Notes: a model not told the origin generated them from the letters alone. 64,000 nucleotides of DNA from Rapana venosa (GCA_028751875.1 CM054145.1:42573670-42637669), one strand, 5' to 3'. Positions 21,995-36,948 are shown, counted from the stretch's first letter. Numbers and translations are program-made.

Positions 21995-24144
21995 GTGTGT
22001 GCGTGTGTGTGTGTGAATGAGAGAGAGACACAGAAGAAGACCGAAGACAATCAGGACAGACACGACACAGGACAGACAGAGACCCTTTTGGGTGATTTGA
22101 GGTAAAACATTTTATAAATGTATGTCCCACTTTCGTTCATTTACCACGCTTGTTGGTTTGCTCCGTACATTAACCAGCTTCGCCGTGCTGATCCAGTCCC
22201 TTACTCATCTTTACCTCGCGCGCTCGACTGCCTCGCCCACCCCAACACCTTCCCCGAAGCCCGCCGCCCCACCGATTCGTCGGGCTCATAAAACTCCTCC
22301 CAAGGATGCGCACCGCCCCCCCCCCCCCCGTCCTTATCACTGCTCCCCGCCCGCCGCCCGAATGTTGTTTTGTGTTGTGGATAGATTTGGATTGTGGGTG
22401 ACGGAGACTGTCGGCAATGACCTGCCCTCCTCTACGTTTAGGCCTATGACGGTTCTTCACCAGTTACATTCCCACGGTCTTTGAGGTGGAGGCCAAGACC
22501 GTGTACTAAAAAGATAAAGAGGTGGGTGGATTCTCTTGGACAATTGCAGTTCCAGCTAGTTTCTTGTTCCGGCCATTGTTAGGTTGTCTAGAAATGGAAA
22601 TTGACACGGGAGGGGCTTACAGACGTATAGTGTTACAGTGCAGCGATACAGACGAGGTGGGTGTATCTTCGTGGGTTCGAACTGCAGTTCTTAGTCAGTT
22701 CTTCTCTGCCATTTTTGTGTTGTCTAGATGTAAAATGACAAAGTGAGGGGGATTCTATAGTACTTGACTGACTTAATTGGAACAACTTGTCCCTTTAACT
22801 CCTTGAAGTGTTATCGCCTGTTGGGGCACTTCATTGATTGGTTTTTTTGTTTTTTAGGCTGGAGTGCTAGGTAGGGTCAATGTTGGCGGAGCCCTGCCTC
22901 TATCCAGGCGCGAGATTGTATGCTAGGTATGTTTAGTTGCATCCACTAAGATGGCTTCATACTGGCCTTCCCTTAGGAAAGATGGATAAAGAGTTTTTCA
23001 AGGTGCTTACAGTTGATCGCTCGAAGTCAGAAGTGTTTGTTGTAGACGAGATTGAGTCTCATCGAGACTGGTATAGGGGAAAATATTGGTACCCACTGGG
23101 TAAAACAATCCCTCAGGTGCAGGGGACTACTTCGTCAAAGAGTGAAACTCGAGCCCATGGCCTCCTGATTTACCTCAAATCATGAATATACGCTCTAAGC
23201 CATTGGTGATATCCCGCTTCAGGTTGTGTCTCTCGTGTAACAGTAACCAGACAATAAGAAAACTGTCAGTAAATGACTGTATGAATCTCTGTAAGACTTA
23301 ACAGCTGATGTAGCCATAGAGACGCTATGGTCATTGAGTAAAACAAAACGTAAAGCAAACAAACAAACTTGCTGCTGTAATAACTTTCCTTTTTGTATAA
23401 AGGACAGTTATCTGGCGTGAACTTTCTGATCAGGTAAGGATTGTATGATAGACGCAGTAAATAAATTAAGGTAGTAGAAAACGACCTGGCATCAGGAAAC
23501 AAAATCCCAAATACATAGGTCAAACAAATAAGCACACCCATAGCAAACACACCAAACAAATGTGTAACTTTTATTTGGCTCCGACGAAAAGTTAATCAAA
23601 TAACATCGCGGTATAGCCGGTTATCATTATTTAGTATTGTCCAATTCTCTCGTCGGTCTTCAGGTAAAGCCTGGTGATGTATGACACAGCTGGACAAGAA
23701 GACTACGATCGTCTTCGACCATTTTCCTACGACTCGACGACGGGGATGTGATAAGTCATCTGCGTTTTCCCTGGACAGTGTTCCAGACAGTTTGGACAAC
23801 GTTCTGCTGAACTGGCTGCCCGAAACCCGCTACTTGACGGCGCGGCGACCGTTCCTGTTCTCCTCGTCGGCGGCAAGAAAGGACTTTGGTGCAGACGCGA
23901 ACACTGCAATTTTGCTCCAGACCAAGATGGTACATCATTGAGCTTGAAAAAGAGGAACGCGAGAAAAGTCGACCGTGAGGTAAGATGATGGAACAGGCAG
24001 TGGGCTAGACAAAATGGAGGGGTGTGGGTTAGCTTTGATGTCGGCCAAAAAGAGGTGAAGGCCGATAGGCTGTGTGTGTGAAGCGTGAGATCGTGCTGGA
24101 ATGGAGCTCCAAATGAAGAAACGCCGATTCTGTCTTTCGGGTGA
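21339..24144 (+). pseudogene. Noisy copy of Rho gene 2 (not an independent gene)
   Basis: Exon equivalents are at 21339-21362, about 22389-22521 and 23664-24144. The MFCC start, P-loop, DTAGQED and NWLPETRY segments are still readable, but frames are broken by many single-base indels. The start of exon 2 is replaced by GC-rich filler (about 22160-22385). Intronic repeats are present in the same order as in the clean gene. Best read as raw-read sequence of the same locus; a recent real duplication would not show uniform indel noise. Confidence 0.75.
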
Positions 24145-24639
24145 TAAAACGATCGTGGAACGATTGACAAAAGTCAATAGATGTCACACGCTACAAATCT
24201 TAGTAACACGCAAATGAAATTATGTGAAGAGTTTATTGATGGACACGCAAACTTAACGGCCACCTGAACAAGAGTGAGATGACTTACCGGTTGTCCAGAA
24301 TCACCGCTAAAATGTTCTTTTAAATTCTAGTGTGTTCTACTGAATGTGTACGCCAATAACTGCTAATGACATGAGGTCTGTCACTGTCCACTCTGATGTG
24401 ACGTTGCCAAACCTATGTTTGTGGAACAATGAACACCAGGGGTCCGAAGAGATTAAAGGATGTTACTCCTAAATCACGCGTCCACGCACCTCAGAAAAGG
24501 TTGTCCTGGTATGGGCATTGTAGTAAGTTTTTTCTACAGCTCGAACTCGCGGAAACATACAAGTTTGAAGAGAGCGGATGGGAAGGGGATGGGGGTGTAG
24601 AGGAACATCGGTAAGGAATGTGAGGGGCTATATGTTCGA

Positions 24640-25440
24640 ATGAATACAAAAAAAGGTCCGCACATATGTCAACGTCTTCCTAATAGGATAACCTCAAATT
24701 TAACACATAATATCACACTCCGATCAATAGTAAATCAACAACATAAAGAATACCCAATGACTTCATCCCACTTTGTCATATACAAAACCACAACTACACT
24801 CCAACTAACAAAATCAATAACCCTCCACACCCCCACCACCCTGTGTAGAATCTGTCTAATACCCTTATCCCCAATCCAACCATTTCTCATCCTTAACAAC
24901 TACACTGCATCTTTCTCCCCCCCCACCCTTGAGAAAACACAATGTACGTATCTCTACTTAAATAACCCCTTTCACCTCCAACATTCCTATAACTATAGAT
25001 CGTCTCGTACAGCTATCTCCCATTAATACTACCACCCTAATAAAATCCAATCAACAAAAAAAATCATAAAATAAAACCATACCCCATTCATAATACACCC
25101 CCCCACCACTGTACCCTATCAATTACACCTTACAAAATCCTCCTCACATGACCCATTCCCTTCTCTCTCTCTCTCTCTCTTATCCTGTGTCCTTGATCTC
25201 TTATCTTATTCTCCCAAATTCATATCCCTATAACCTAAAATTTACATTATACAAACTAATACACCCACCACTGACTACACTACAAAACATAATCATTCCA
25301 TTACCAACCAAAATTACCCCAAACACATCCCCCCTCCCTTAACACAAACGTAATAACAACCTAATACCTATGAATAAGGTATATCTTCTCCAAACAATAT
25401 TTCATATACTACTTATATTCACCTAATCATGCCAACATAA
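24640..25440. other. G-depleted A/C/T-rich stretch
   Basis: Very few G residues. It replaces about 700 bp of the clean copy (about 13830-14555). No genes. Duplicated at 41024-41824. Confidence 0.7.
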
Positions 25441-26127
25441 AACCCAAACTTCACTGCTATATTAGTGTTAGTATTTTTATTAATAATTATGTCTTTTCAT
25501 GCAACATTGTTAATCTTGATTGAAATACAAAAGTGTTTCAACTGCACAAAACACATACACAATAACCTTCTTCTGATGCCCATTTATATAAATCATACTC
25601 TGAACGGAAATTCAACGCCATGTTTGTTCAGCTAGTCATCGCAAATTCCCATTTACTGTCATAGTAAACGTACATTCAATCCCCCGCAATGATCACTCAC
25701 AATTCGAGTACAGAGTCAGATCTGTCTTGGTTCTTCTTTGTTGCAGCTACATTTCACATGGCCAGAAACGATCAATCGTATTGTTAATTATGTTTTATGG
25801 ATCCTTGCCCCCCGAGGAAAATCCACCATGAAGTAAACTTGAACTGGTACAAATAATGATGAGCCCTGAACCTCCAAAGTCACACCCCCATCGCTGTCGT
25901 GTGTCGTGTCGTTGTGCACGGAGGTGTTGAAGGGAAGGGAGTGGATGACGTGTGGTGGTATGGTGTGGCTCGGTGCGCGGAGCGCGCGACTCGCGATGTC
26001 GCGTTGTGGTGTGTGTAAATGTGATTGTGTGATTACATGTTAATTTATGGTGTATTTTAACATAAAAGTTTTCACCACACCACACCACAGACACGCGCCG
26101 CGCGCGCGCGCGCGCGCACGCACGCAA

Positions 26128-26183
<56 letters not shown>

Positions 26184-28806
26184 ACACACACACACCTCCT
26201 CTCGTTCCGAAGAGTGATTTTTCTCTGGAGTTAATACCAGCGCTGACTCCACTCCCAAAAAGTCCTTAGGTTGAGAATATAAACCGAGATCCCCGTGTGC
26301 GATCGCCGCAGAACATCTTGCGCACACGTTTAAAACACGATCCGCATCTTTCACGGGAGAGTGAGTAGGCCATTGTGTGCCGGTGGGGATACGGATGACT
26401 CAAAAGCGCATACACACAGGGACGCATGTAAAACAGCAACATCAGTGCTTTATTACAACTTACTCTATTAATTAAATCTATTGACTTATATATATATATA
26501 TTTTTTTTTATTTATATATATATATATATATATATTATAAATATATTTTTATATATATACAAAATACACAGTAATGATTGTTGATGAATATTTTGTTTTG
26601 AGTGGGTTAAGACCACCAACGACTATTTAAATGAAAATTTGATGATCAGTGGTTCCACATGGAACACACCCACCCAGAACGCAAGAGGTGCAGGGAATTG
26701 ATCCCCAGCGGTTTAAAGTCTTTTGGAGGAGCAATAAACTGTGGTTCCTGGGTATACAAACACACTAAGTGCACGTAAATGAACCACGGCAACAGAAAGC
26801 AAGAGTGGCAGGCACAGTACCCAGCTGTTTTAAGTCTTTCAGATGGAGACAAAAAACTGTGGTCCTGGGTGCCGACAAACTAAGTGCCAACAAAATGAAC
26901 CCACTGAGAACAAGAAAGTTGTCCTAGCCAAAATTCTGTAGAAACCCCCCCCACTCTGAGATAGGGTTAACAAAATACACATGCTTATTGTATACCACCA
27001 AATACACATGCATATTGTATACCAACCAATACATATGGTCCGGGAAAGGGGAACTATTTAAGGGGGGTTCACCAACAAAAATGGACACTGGTGACGCAAA
27101 AGGCTCCTCTTTTTTGAGGTGTAACTAACAGAACCCAAAAGAAACACGAAAAGAAAAATAGTGTAAGTTAGTGTAACTCAAAAGAAAATGTACTGATAAA
27201 TGCTTTCATCAGCTCTTACTTATCATCCTTTTTTACCATCAGGGGAGAAAGAGCTTAGGTTTCTGGCAAGGATTGGAGAGGAGCCTTCCGCTGGGTGGGG
27301 TGTTGGTGGGTCTTCGGATTTCGTTCACACCGGGATCCGGTCTTCTTGTCTTACTCTTGCCTTGTACCCTGATATCTTTTGGTGTACACTTTATGCAAAC
27401 TCCGGGTGGGGGGCTCATTCCTTGTCAGATGTCCTAACCACTTGATTTGTTGGCCCTTCTGAATGTAAGTTGGAGAAGGTGTTGTTCCCACTATTTCTCT
27501 GATCCATGGTGTTTAGGATCATGACCCGGTTGGTCTTATTGACGGCTCTCTCCTCAGACATCAGGTCCTCCCTTGAAGATTCGGGGACCGGTCAGTATGA
27601 ATTGGCGTAGCCCACCTGCTGAACTTAGGTAGAGAACTGCCGAATTGTCTTGACCATGAGTCAGAATTTGGAAAATTATGTGTTTTAGATAATTGCTCTT
27701 TTCTATAACTCTCTTTGTGTTTGCTTTAGTCTGTTCCTTCTGTCACCCCCTCCTTGTCTATTTTCTGCCTTCTTGGTCCATCGCCTGCTTTGTACTGGAA
27801 AGAACTTGTTTTTTAATAGTCAGTTGTGCTGGCCCGGATTGTCCGGCGGCTAAACGGCAAGGGTGACGCATTTTCACTCATGTAACAGACACAATAGGCT
27901 AGTTGTGTCTGAGCGTTAAGATGAAGAAGAATTTTCGCTCATGTAACGGACAACAAAAGTTTGCTGGTCTGAGTGTTCGACGACGACGATGAAGAAAGAC
28001 ATCGTAGGTCTCAAGGGGTTATCTTGGCGTTCCAGAAGTTTTGGTCAAGGGTCCATGTCTGTCATGTTAGGTCAAGGTGGGGTATGAAGGTAGAGTTCAG
28101 TGTGTTTGGACTTTGGTTCAATGGGATGTTGGGGATATTTGAGGAGTTGGGGCGAAGCTGGTAGCCAACGCTGTTGGCCTTCGGTACTTTTCGTCCTCAA
28201 TCTCTTTGTGAGACCCTCATCTTCGAGGGAAAGAAATACTGCCAGGTACCTCGAACTCACTGACTCCTTTCAGCAGCGTCTGTATGCTGATTTGAGGTTG
28301 CCAGGTGAGTTTTGAGTAAGAGGCTATTCTCTTTCACAAAACAAGTAGTCTGTATTTTGTGGATGCCTTATTCGGGTTCGGTATGAATTTAAGAGTCATA
28401 ATTTTTATGGTAAGGTAAAGGAGATCCCATAACCTATAAGGTCGTAGGGGGCCAGGCGTCAGAGACCCCACCTTCTCTAGGGCCAGCATTTTGAGGCCGG
28501 GCCCATCTCCTCTCCTGGCTGCTTTTACCTTTCCTGACTCTGAAGAGGGCAGCGTACCCGCTGGGGGAACTGTACTTGAGCCAAGGCGCACAAATGGTCA
28601 CCCATCCAACTGGTTATCCACGCTCGACGCTGCTTAACTTGGCTTGGGGGATAAGCGAGTGCTACCGACCATGAAGCTATCCCGTCCCCCTTTTTATGGG
28701 AAAACCTCGAAAAAGTGCGGAAATCCTTAAAGCAGGTGTGTAGCCTCCAACACACCCTAACATTGTGTTTTATAGGTGGTGTGCGGCCTCGGTACACACT
28801 TCCGCC

Positions 28807-29419
28807 TGGAAGAACCTGTGTCCATGTGCTTGGTTTTGTGGTTTTGGGGAGCGTGTCTTGTTCAATGAGAAATTTTCTGGACTGTATGTGTAAAACCAAA
28901 ACTGGATTTTTTTTTGGGGGGAAAGGCCAACTTGTAGCGATGTTTACTTTAATTTAAGTCAGTCAAAATTTGGTAGAGACTATTTTTGAGGAACAGATGA
29001 AACTTTGCTTGCTACAGCATCGTACACACTCGTGCCACAGATCAACAATTTGTTCATTTCCATGATTTGGTTAGACATTTGACTGAGACATGTAGTTTTG
29101 TGTGTAAAATGTCTCATTCATAACAAGAAGGTAGTAGTGTAAATCTAAATGGGACGACTTATTGGAAACATACCTGTTAAATTCTTTGACCGTACGTATC
29201 CAACGCAGGACAAAATTTTTTTACAACATGAGGTATTTTAAAGAATAAAATATATTGTAACTGACTTTACTGTAATTGTGTGAGAAAAACTGTAATTTAT
29301 TAAATTTGTTCATGTATCATGCAAAATACTAATTTATAGTTCATGGCTTTCCTACCAATGGTTCTAAGGGTTGTAAAAAACACCAGGTATTACTATTACA
29401 ATGAGACTTATTTGGTTAG
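28807..29419. other. Noisy continuation matching 17650-18246
   Basis: Same order of landmarks as the clean block, with scattered indels. It ends where the clean block itself breaks. Confidence 0.7.
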
Positions 29420-32400
29420 GTGACATCATTATGCGGCCTCTGCGATCCACCAGAGTGACATGGAGTGCAAGGGTATTAGCCTGCGACGACTGTGGAATCT
29501 GGTTTCCAAGCTCGTGCGTTAGAAAACTATGTAGCACAGCCCTTTCAACATTAGAATGACAACAACAACAAGTGGATGTGCTACGATGCAACTCTACCAC
29601 TGCCGACCCATTTACAATTTAGGAACCGTGACAAGCCGCCCAAACTCCTATTACCACTACATGACTCCAAAACCTCCTTTGACTGGATCAGTCCGCCTTC
29701 CGCCACTAAAAACATCCCCCCAAAACAGCCGCCCCCTCGCACACCTCCCCACCCCCACCCATACCCACCCCCCAACACACACCCACCCACACCACCCCCC
29801 CCCCCCCCCCCCCCAACACCATCCCCCCCCACACACCCCCCACCACCCCCACAACCCACCCCAAACCCCCCCCACCCCACCCCCCACCACCCCCAACCCA
29901 AACAAAAACACATCCAACCAACACAAGACCCCCACCACCCCAACACACCCCCACCACCCACACAACCCCCCCACCTCCCACCATACCTCCACCCCCCACA
30001 CATAACCACCACAAAATAACCCTAAACCCCATAAACCCCAACATCATCATACCCACTTACCACAATCACCCCCTCCCCCCCCCACCTTTTCACACCACAC
30101 GCACCCCCCCCATAAAAACCCCCCCCCCTATATACCACCCACCCTTACAACAACATACTACCCAAAACTAACCCCCCCACCCCACACAAAAAATCCAACA
30201 TGTACACCCAAAGTACACATCCATCCTACCACCCCTCACCACTTGAACCACTAAACCCCTCACCCCCCACCCACAAAAAACTATTCCACTTCCCAACACA
30301 GACTGCCACTAAACATAACCCTACAACTCAAAATCAAAACCCAACATATAATAGCCCATCATCCCAATATCATACCCTGTTTAATGTCATCCCCCAATCA
30401 AACATACCCCCCGTCCCTCAATATAAAACACATCACCTAACTATTCACCCCCCCCCCAAAGTATCACGTACATCAACATCCCAGCAATTTTTCCCCATTC
30501 CACATTACTATATCAATAACCCCATCTTTGAGTTACCCTATTTTACTAATCGTACTATAGAAATCTTACTACTTATATCCCCAGTAAAGGATGAAATAGT
30601 AGCCTCCTTCTCATATATCATTTGGAGCGTTCACCAACCTCTCACCCTTTTTATGCCCCAATTATATTTTATAGATTTCACGCCCCCACGTTTATCTGTT
30701 GACACGAAATACCCCGCACCCCCCGCCCACACCCTCACAGAGCTCAATTTTGTTGTGAATTCGTGTGAAGGATGAGGAAAGCGCGAATATCTTCACCTCC
30801 ATATTTTAGCAAGTTCACCAATGGATGTGATCAGGGTAGCTTCGGGCTGCTTCTCTCACTCTTTAATGATTTCTATAGTGCCCCTACTTATTTCGTCTTA
30901 TAGATATGGGACGTCAAAATCGTCTCAGTTTCCATCACTGTCAACATCAGTAAAGTCTTGGATTGGAGCTAATGATGTGTGACTTTCTCACGGGTGTTGT
31001 TGAAAGAGTGTTGAATAACCATCTGTGTCAATCTGATATTACTATTTTTGGCTGCACTCGTCTGACGATCATCATGCTAGCAAACGCCCCTTCCCTGTAT
31101 AACACGTGTCTCTACGAGAAACTGGATAGTTTGGAAAAGAAGAGAGATCAATCACTACCTCTAATAGCAATAAGCTAAGGTTTAATTTACTGTATGATTT
31201 TTATCGTTGTCCCATGGCATACATGAAGTAAGCTATTGTCCCGTGTTTGTCTGTAGTATACGCACACAGAGTAATACGTGAGTGAGAGAGAAGCTATTCG
31301 AGAATGATTTGCTTGATGTTGTAATTCGGAAAGGTAACTTCAGCAGTTTTTCTGACCTTGTATATTTCATACTGTTGTACAATTCGATTATCAAACATAA
31401 AGATATCGATTTGATGGACCTTTATGTATGGTACCTGTTTCTGCGTACATGTCAGCTCTGCTTTATGAAACCAGTAAACTAATCTAAGCTTCATTAATGT
31501 TCTATCAATCATCTGAAAGGTATTATAAAGAAATATGTCACACATGTTCACAGAATCCTGGAGCTTTTCTTTATGAAAACTGAAGAGTTTGTTGTTCATC
31601 CCCTACTAATTTTCCATAACAGATGGCTTTAACAGTTTCCACACCTGTATTATAACTGGATTATTATATATTCAACAGGAAGGTGTGGAATCAAAACGCT
31701 CGGCAACCAACATACGACATGAGTCAAAAAATCTGCGAAAAAAGAATCATACTGAACTAAAAAATAAGCATTAACGCTACATCCTCCTATCAGAGATGTA
31801 TGTATAGCGCCCTTGTTGGTCACCATATCATACGCCATTGTTAGGAAATCTGTAAACTAAGAAGCAGATGCACTTAGTTCAATAGTAATTACAATAATTG
31901 TTGGATAAACAAATCTTCTGAGAAGTTACGATTATGTGAGAGACATACTTTTACTTTGAGACATCTGAACTAAGAGTCATTTTCTACATGCTGAACGAGA
32001 AAAGTTTGAGTCCGGCTGTTTAGTCGCCACATAGTATTATATCTATTCTCCAGTGTCACCCCACAATTTATAAACTTCCTCCAAGACATAGCTCGATTCC
32101 AGTGATATCATTGTAAAACATGTTATAAAAAAAGGGAACTTCAGGTGAGGATATACACACAGGCAAGCAAACATTTCTTTCTGTAGCCCAAGCAGAGAGA
32201 GTTGTCATACAGAGAAATGTGCAAATATTTGGATATGGAACATCTAAACTGAAATCACAAAAGCAGTTGAAAGAAGTCATGCACTATATTAAAACAAACA
32301 AACCAGACTAGAAACGCGCCTCTTGATGGCTAACTTTAATTGCCGACTAAAGAAAGTTGTAAAGTAAATAACCTATGGATGGGCCATTTTCAGGTAAATT

Positions 32401-34282
32401 GTTTCTGTCAGAAATAATGAAAACACAAACCTAGTAAACCGATAAAAAATAATATATACCTTTTTTCCCCGTCAAAACGGTCAACTCCCCAAACTGAAAA
32501 ATAAAAAAAATAAAAAATATTCAATTATCCCCCCAACCAATCAACAACCCTAATCCACCAAACACCAGCCAATACCTTCCCTCCTCAAAATAAACCCCCA
32601 ACTAACCCTCCCTAAAACCATTTCCTACATACCCCCCCCTAATTACCCTAAATTATAACTACTTCCCTACTCATACAAATAACTACAACAATTCACATAT
32701 ACCTGCACCCAGAACACCCCACATCCTCCCCACCCAATTAAACCTCCCTCCACCACAACACATGTTGAAATAATCACCATTTTATCTATCCTTATAAGTG
32801 AATATCAAAATAGTCACACCCATACCCCAATCTCCAGACATGCCGCCTGTCATAAAGCACCATTTTCACTTGTCACCCCCTCCCGTCATCTCAACCCAAC
32901 AAAAATCTCTATACCCAAAACCTTGTACCACTGCACACTGTCCCCCAAATAAACTCATCACCCTCTCTCACTAACTCCACAGACACCAAAAAACCACACA
33001 AGATCCCCATTGATCAACACCAATCTAACTTGTGTTTATGTTCAATTATCACACCCACCATCATACCCTAAAATGTTACGTCTATCCCCAGCCTTCACTC
33101 TCCTCATAACATGTACAATTGTGTCCATGTGTTCAGTCTCCACACGGTGAATAATCCCTTCTGTCTAATCTACTAATGAATACAATAATTGAAGCATTTC
33201 AACAGACCAGAGTTCAAAAATTTTATCTAGTATTTAGAAACTGTAACTAAATACCTGATTGTCCATACTAAACTCGAGTCAATCGAGAAAAAGATAAGAT
33301 GTACTTAAATATATCTCGAGGGGGTGAAAGAGAATGTAATACATTACTACCAGATCTCAATGTATGATATACAACTTGATGTATGCAATCGAAGTCGAAG
33401 ATTCATTCCTTTCTGACTGCGCGCGCACACTCGCTGCAACATGACCTATGATATTGTTCCGTCTTGACGGCCTTTTGACAGTCAGCATGTTCTTTTCTCG
33501 TTTTTCACTCTGTCCATCAAGATCTGTATTTGATTGCTTTAACTCTAAAATTTTCAGTCCTAGAGATTGTTCATGTTTTGTCTAATATCACACATTCCTC
33601 TTTCAAGTCATCACACTTATAGTCAACCATTTGATCTTTGCCTCCTTTCTAGTCTCAGTTGTTGTCAATATGTCACTAACACCCCAAACACCCATAATTC
33701 CCCTCCATTATTTACCTGAAAATCATTATCCATTCTCTTCTCTTACACCATACAACCTTTTTCCATTTATACTTTAGCAGTCCCTTCCCATATCTTCAAC
33801 TTACAATAAAATCCCATCATCTAAACCTTATAAATATAAACTCACCCCCCTCCCCCACACACTTTTGATAATCCACATCTTCGCCGTTACCATTTCCCAT
33901 TTATCTTCTCCAATACCACACCCCTCACTCCAACACAGCATCCCCCCCATATAGTAGGTGTGTTCATTCCTAACCCACGTGACCCACCATTTCCTCGCCC
34001 ACCCATATATAGCGTCATTAGGACACCCGCCATTCCCGATATTTACTTTGACCGTCTTGGACATGAAGCAGGCGAATCTGCCGCAACTGTCCAACAGACC
34101 AGCACCCCGTCCTGTCACACTCTGCGTAGAGGTGTGTGTATTCACGTCGAGTCCTTTATAACTGTATGCTAACAATGAAAAACTAAGGCCACTTAAACTA
34201 GTTACTAGTGATTCCAGACAGAATAATACTACAGGATTCCCTACGTCTTCACCTTCGCATTACGTGATCGGCCCCCAGAGGT
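29420..34282. other. Low-confidence sequence without recognisable genes
   Basis: C/A-rich, G-poor stretches lie at about 29700-30500 and 32460-33160. Between them is AT-rich sequence (30780-32450) with scattered stops. I found no exon, tRNA or known element. Confidence 0.5.
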
Positions 34283-34572
34283 GAGAGATAGAGAGTGCGA
34301 GAGAGAGAGAGGACAGACAGGACAGGACAGACAGACAGGAGACAGACAGACAGAGAGGACAAACATGATATACATGTGGTGTGGTGATCGTGCTGGGTGC
34401 GCGTGGTGCGTGTCTGTCTGATCGAGTCTGGCTGTGTAACTCGAATGTTTCAGGTTATTAGTTAACTATTGTATTGATTTCATTTTATACAGAAGAGCAC
34501 TGCCCATTTGACCGAATTCCCGACAGTTTTTATAGTACAAATATACTATATATTATCAAGCGATTATTATAG
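34283..34572. repeat. Noisy copy of 10190-10445
   Basis: Shares the GACAGACAGA array, ACAAACATGATATACATGTG, the GTCT block and TATACAGAAGA..CACT with the clean upstream flank of Rho gene 2, with indels. It shows the second duplication copy sits in its proper upstream context. Confidence 0.8.
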
Positions 34573-34630
34573 TGATAGCCTCCCTTTTGCATATCCATAC
34601 ACAGGACTTTTCATTTTATTAATTTAGTTT

Positions 34631-35034
34631 GAACATTGCGTTCAATTATGCCAATCCATACCCACTTACACCCAACCCAACCAAATTTTTTACCCCTTAC
34701 CCCCCCCTTTTTCTTTCTTTTGATATATTATCTAAACCTAATTTTTTACTATTAGCTGAACTACAGTGTTGATACGTTTTTTTCTTCTACACCCCCCTAT
34801 CTTTTTTTATTCTTATTTTTACCCCTACTTCCCCCCCCCCCCCCCCCCCCCACCCCCTCCACTCCTCCCCCATTTTCCTTCGAGCCGTTGGTAGTGAGTA
34901 GGGGTAGAAGGAGTTGTCGGAATAGTTATAGTAGCCGGGGGGGGGGGGGTAGTTGTGGGACGGGTGAGTAGCTCGGGGTGAGCAGCGCCCCGTGTCCCCC
35001 TGTTCCTGTGTTGCTCCGCCCCCCCCCCCCCCCC

Positions 35035-35069
<35 letters not shown>

Positions 35070-35714
35070 ACCCCCCCCGCCCCCCCCCGCCTGGACGCCT
35101 AGCCAGAGCCCCCCCGCGCCCCCAGGCCACGCCCCCACCCGGCCACCGAGCACACTGCTGGCGGGCCGAGCGGTGCTCCGCATCGTTGACGGTGGACCCG
35201 CGAGGGGGGTGGGGGGGGAGTTGAGGGGGGTTGGGGTGCCGGGAGGTAGGGTGGGGTGACGGGGGGGGGGGGGGGGGGGGGGGGGGGTGTGGGTGGTGGT
35301 TGGCTTGTGGGTGGGGGGGTGGGGGGGGGGGAGGGTGGGGTAGGGGGGGGGGTTGGGTGGGGGGGGGGGGGGGGGGGGGGGTGTGGAGGGGGTGGTGGTG
35401 GGGGGTTGGGGTGGGGGGGGGGAGTCGTATTGTCGTGGGGGAGTAATAATGGATTAATTAGACCCCTCACATGTCATGCGCGTGCATCATGAGATAACCA
35501 CACCTATGCGTACCAACCACACCCCCTAACTCACCCTAATATGGAATGTGATGATAGCGGCCCTCGGGTCACTTTCGGTGGCTGAGGGTGTCTACTTACC
35601 CCTCCACGCCTACGAAGCAAACCTCCCCTTTTTGGGGGCTGACCGTGGATCCGGGGTTGTGAGGGGGGTGGGGGGGGTTAAGGATGGGGGTGGTCCCCCC
35701 CCCCCCCCCCCCCG

Positions 35715-35750
<36 letters not shown>

Positions 35751-36190
35751 ACCCAACCCCACCCCCCGCCCACCCCCCCGCCCCCCCCCCCCCCCCCCCC
35801 CCCTTACCCCACCCCCCCCCACACCCCTCGCCCCCCTCACATACGGCGCGGAACCGGGGGGGGGTGCGGGGGGCGGGGTGGGGGGGGGGGGGGTCGGGGG
35901 GGGGGGGGGGGCGGGGGGGGGGGGGGGGTGGGGGGGGGGGGTTGGGGGGGGGGGGCGGGGGGGGTGGGGGGGGGTGGGTGGAGGAGGGTGTGGGGGGAGG
36001 TGGTGGGGTAGCGAGTGGGGGTGGTGAGGTGGTTGTTGCGGGCGGATGGTGGCTGGAATGGGAGGCGGAGGGGCCTGGGGGGCCAGGGCCGGGGGCCCCC
36101 CCTCCCCCCCCCCCCCCACAAACGACAAAACACCAATACCCTCTACCTCTCCCCCCCCCCTCCCCCCCCCTGCTTGTGGGGGGGGGGGGT

Positions 36191-36236
<46 letters not shown>

Positions 36237-36882
36237 CATGTGCACAGCGGGGGTGGTTTGGTTTGACGGGGGGTTGAGGTGTGGGGGGGGGGTGGGCGGG
36301 GCTTTGCCACCCTCCCCCCGACACCAAGCCCCACAGCTTTCACCATGCACGAATGTGGTGGGTGGGACCAAACTCCTCCCCCAGGGCTTGGAATTGTATA
36401 TAGTTGGGGGGGGGGGGGGGGGGGGGGGTTGGAGGTGGGGGGGGGGGGGGAGGGGAGTGGGGGGTGGGGGGGGGTTGTGGGGAGAAGGGAAGGGGGGGGG
36501 GGGGTGGGGGGGGGGGGGGGGGGTGGGGGGGGGGGTTTTTGTTTTTGGTGTTGAGTGCCTCCCCAGTCAATTCTCCACCTCATTATTTCGCTCCTCTTGT
36601 TTTGTGTTGGGTGTTTTTTGTTTATTGTTTTTTTTTTTAAGTTTTTTTTTTTTTTTTCTCCTCAACCATCAAAACCTTATCGCCCCTCTCCTTTCTTCAC
36701 TTTTCCTCCTCCCTTTCCCATGTCCGTCATTGCTCCTCACAATTGCCATCCCTCTTCCCCTCTTTAACCCACTATCTTTCCCCCCCCCTAATACCTAACA
36801 CACTCCCCCTTTCCCCTTCCGGTTCCTTTCCCTCCCCCCCAGGGAGGACAGCCGGTGGGGGGGGGGGGGGGGGGGGGAGGCG

Positions 36883-36913
<31 letters not shown>

Positions 36914-36914
36914 T

Positions 36915-36948
<34 letters not shown>

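Larger units (their letters stand above)
18247..28806. repeat. First copy of exact 10,560-bp duplication
   Basis: Identical to 34631-45190 at every position I compared, including homopolymer lengths, at an offset of exactly 16,384. It consists of homopolymer filler (18400-21030) and a noisy version of 10.6-17.65 kb (21040-28806). Divergence from the clean version is mostly single-base insertions and deletions spread evenly over exons, introns and repeats, as in uncorrected long reads. Confidence 0.93.

Noticed and set aside
29740..30500. Organellar or strand-asymmetric insert because of G depletion
   Set aside because: No mitochondrial tRNA, rRNA or protein motif is recognisable, and similar G-poor patches replace known nuclear sequence in the noisy copy.
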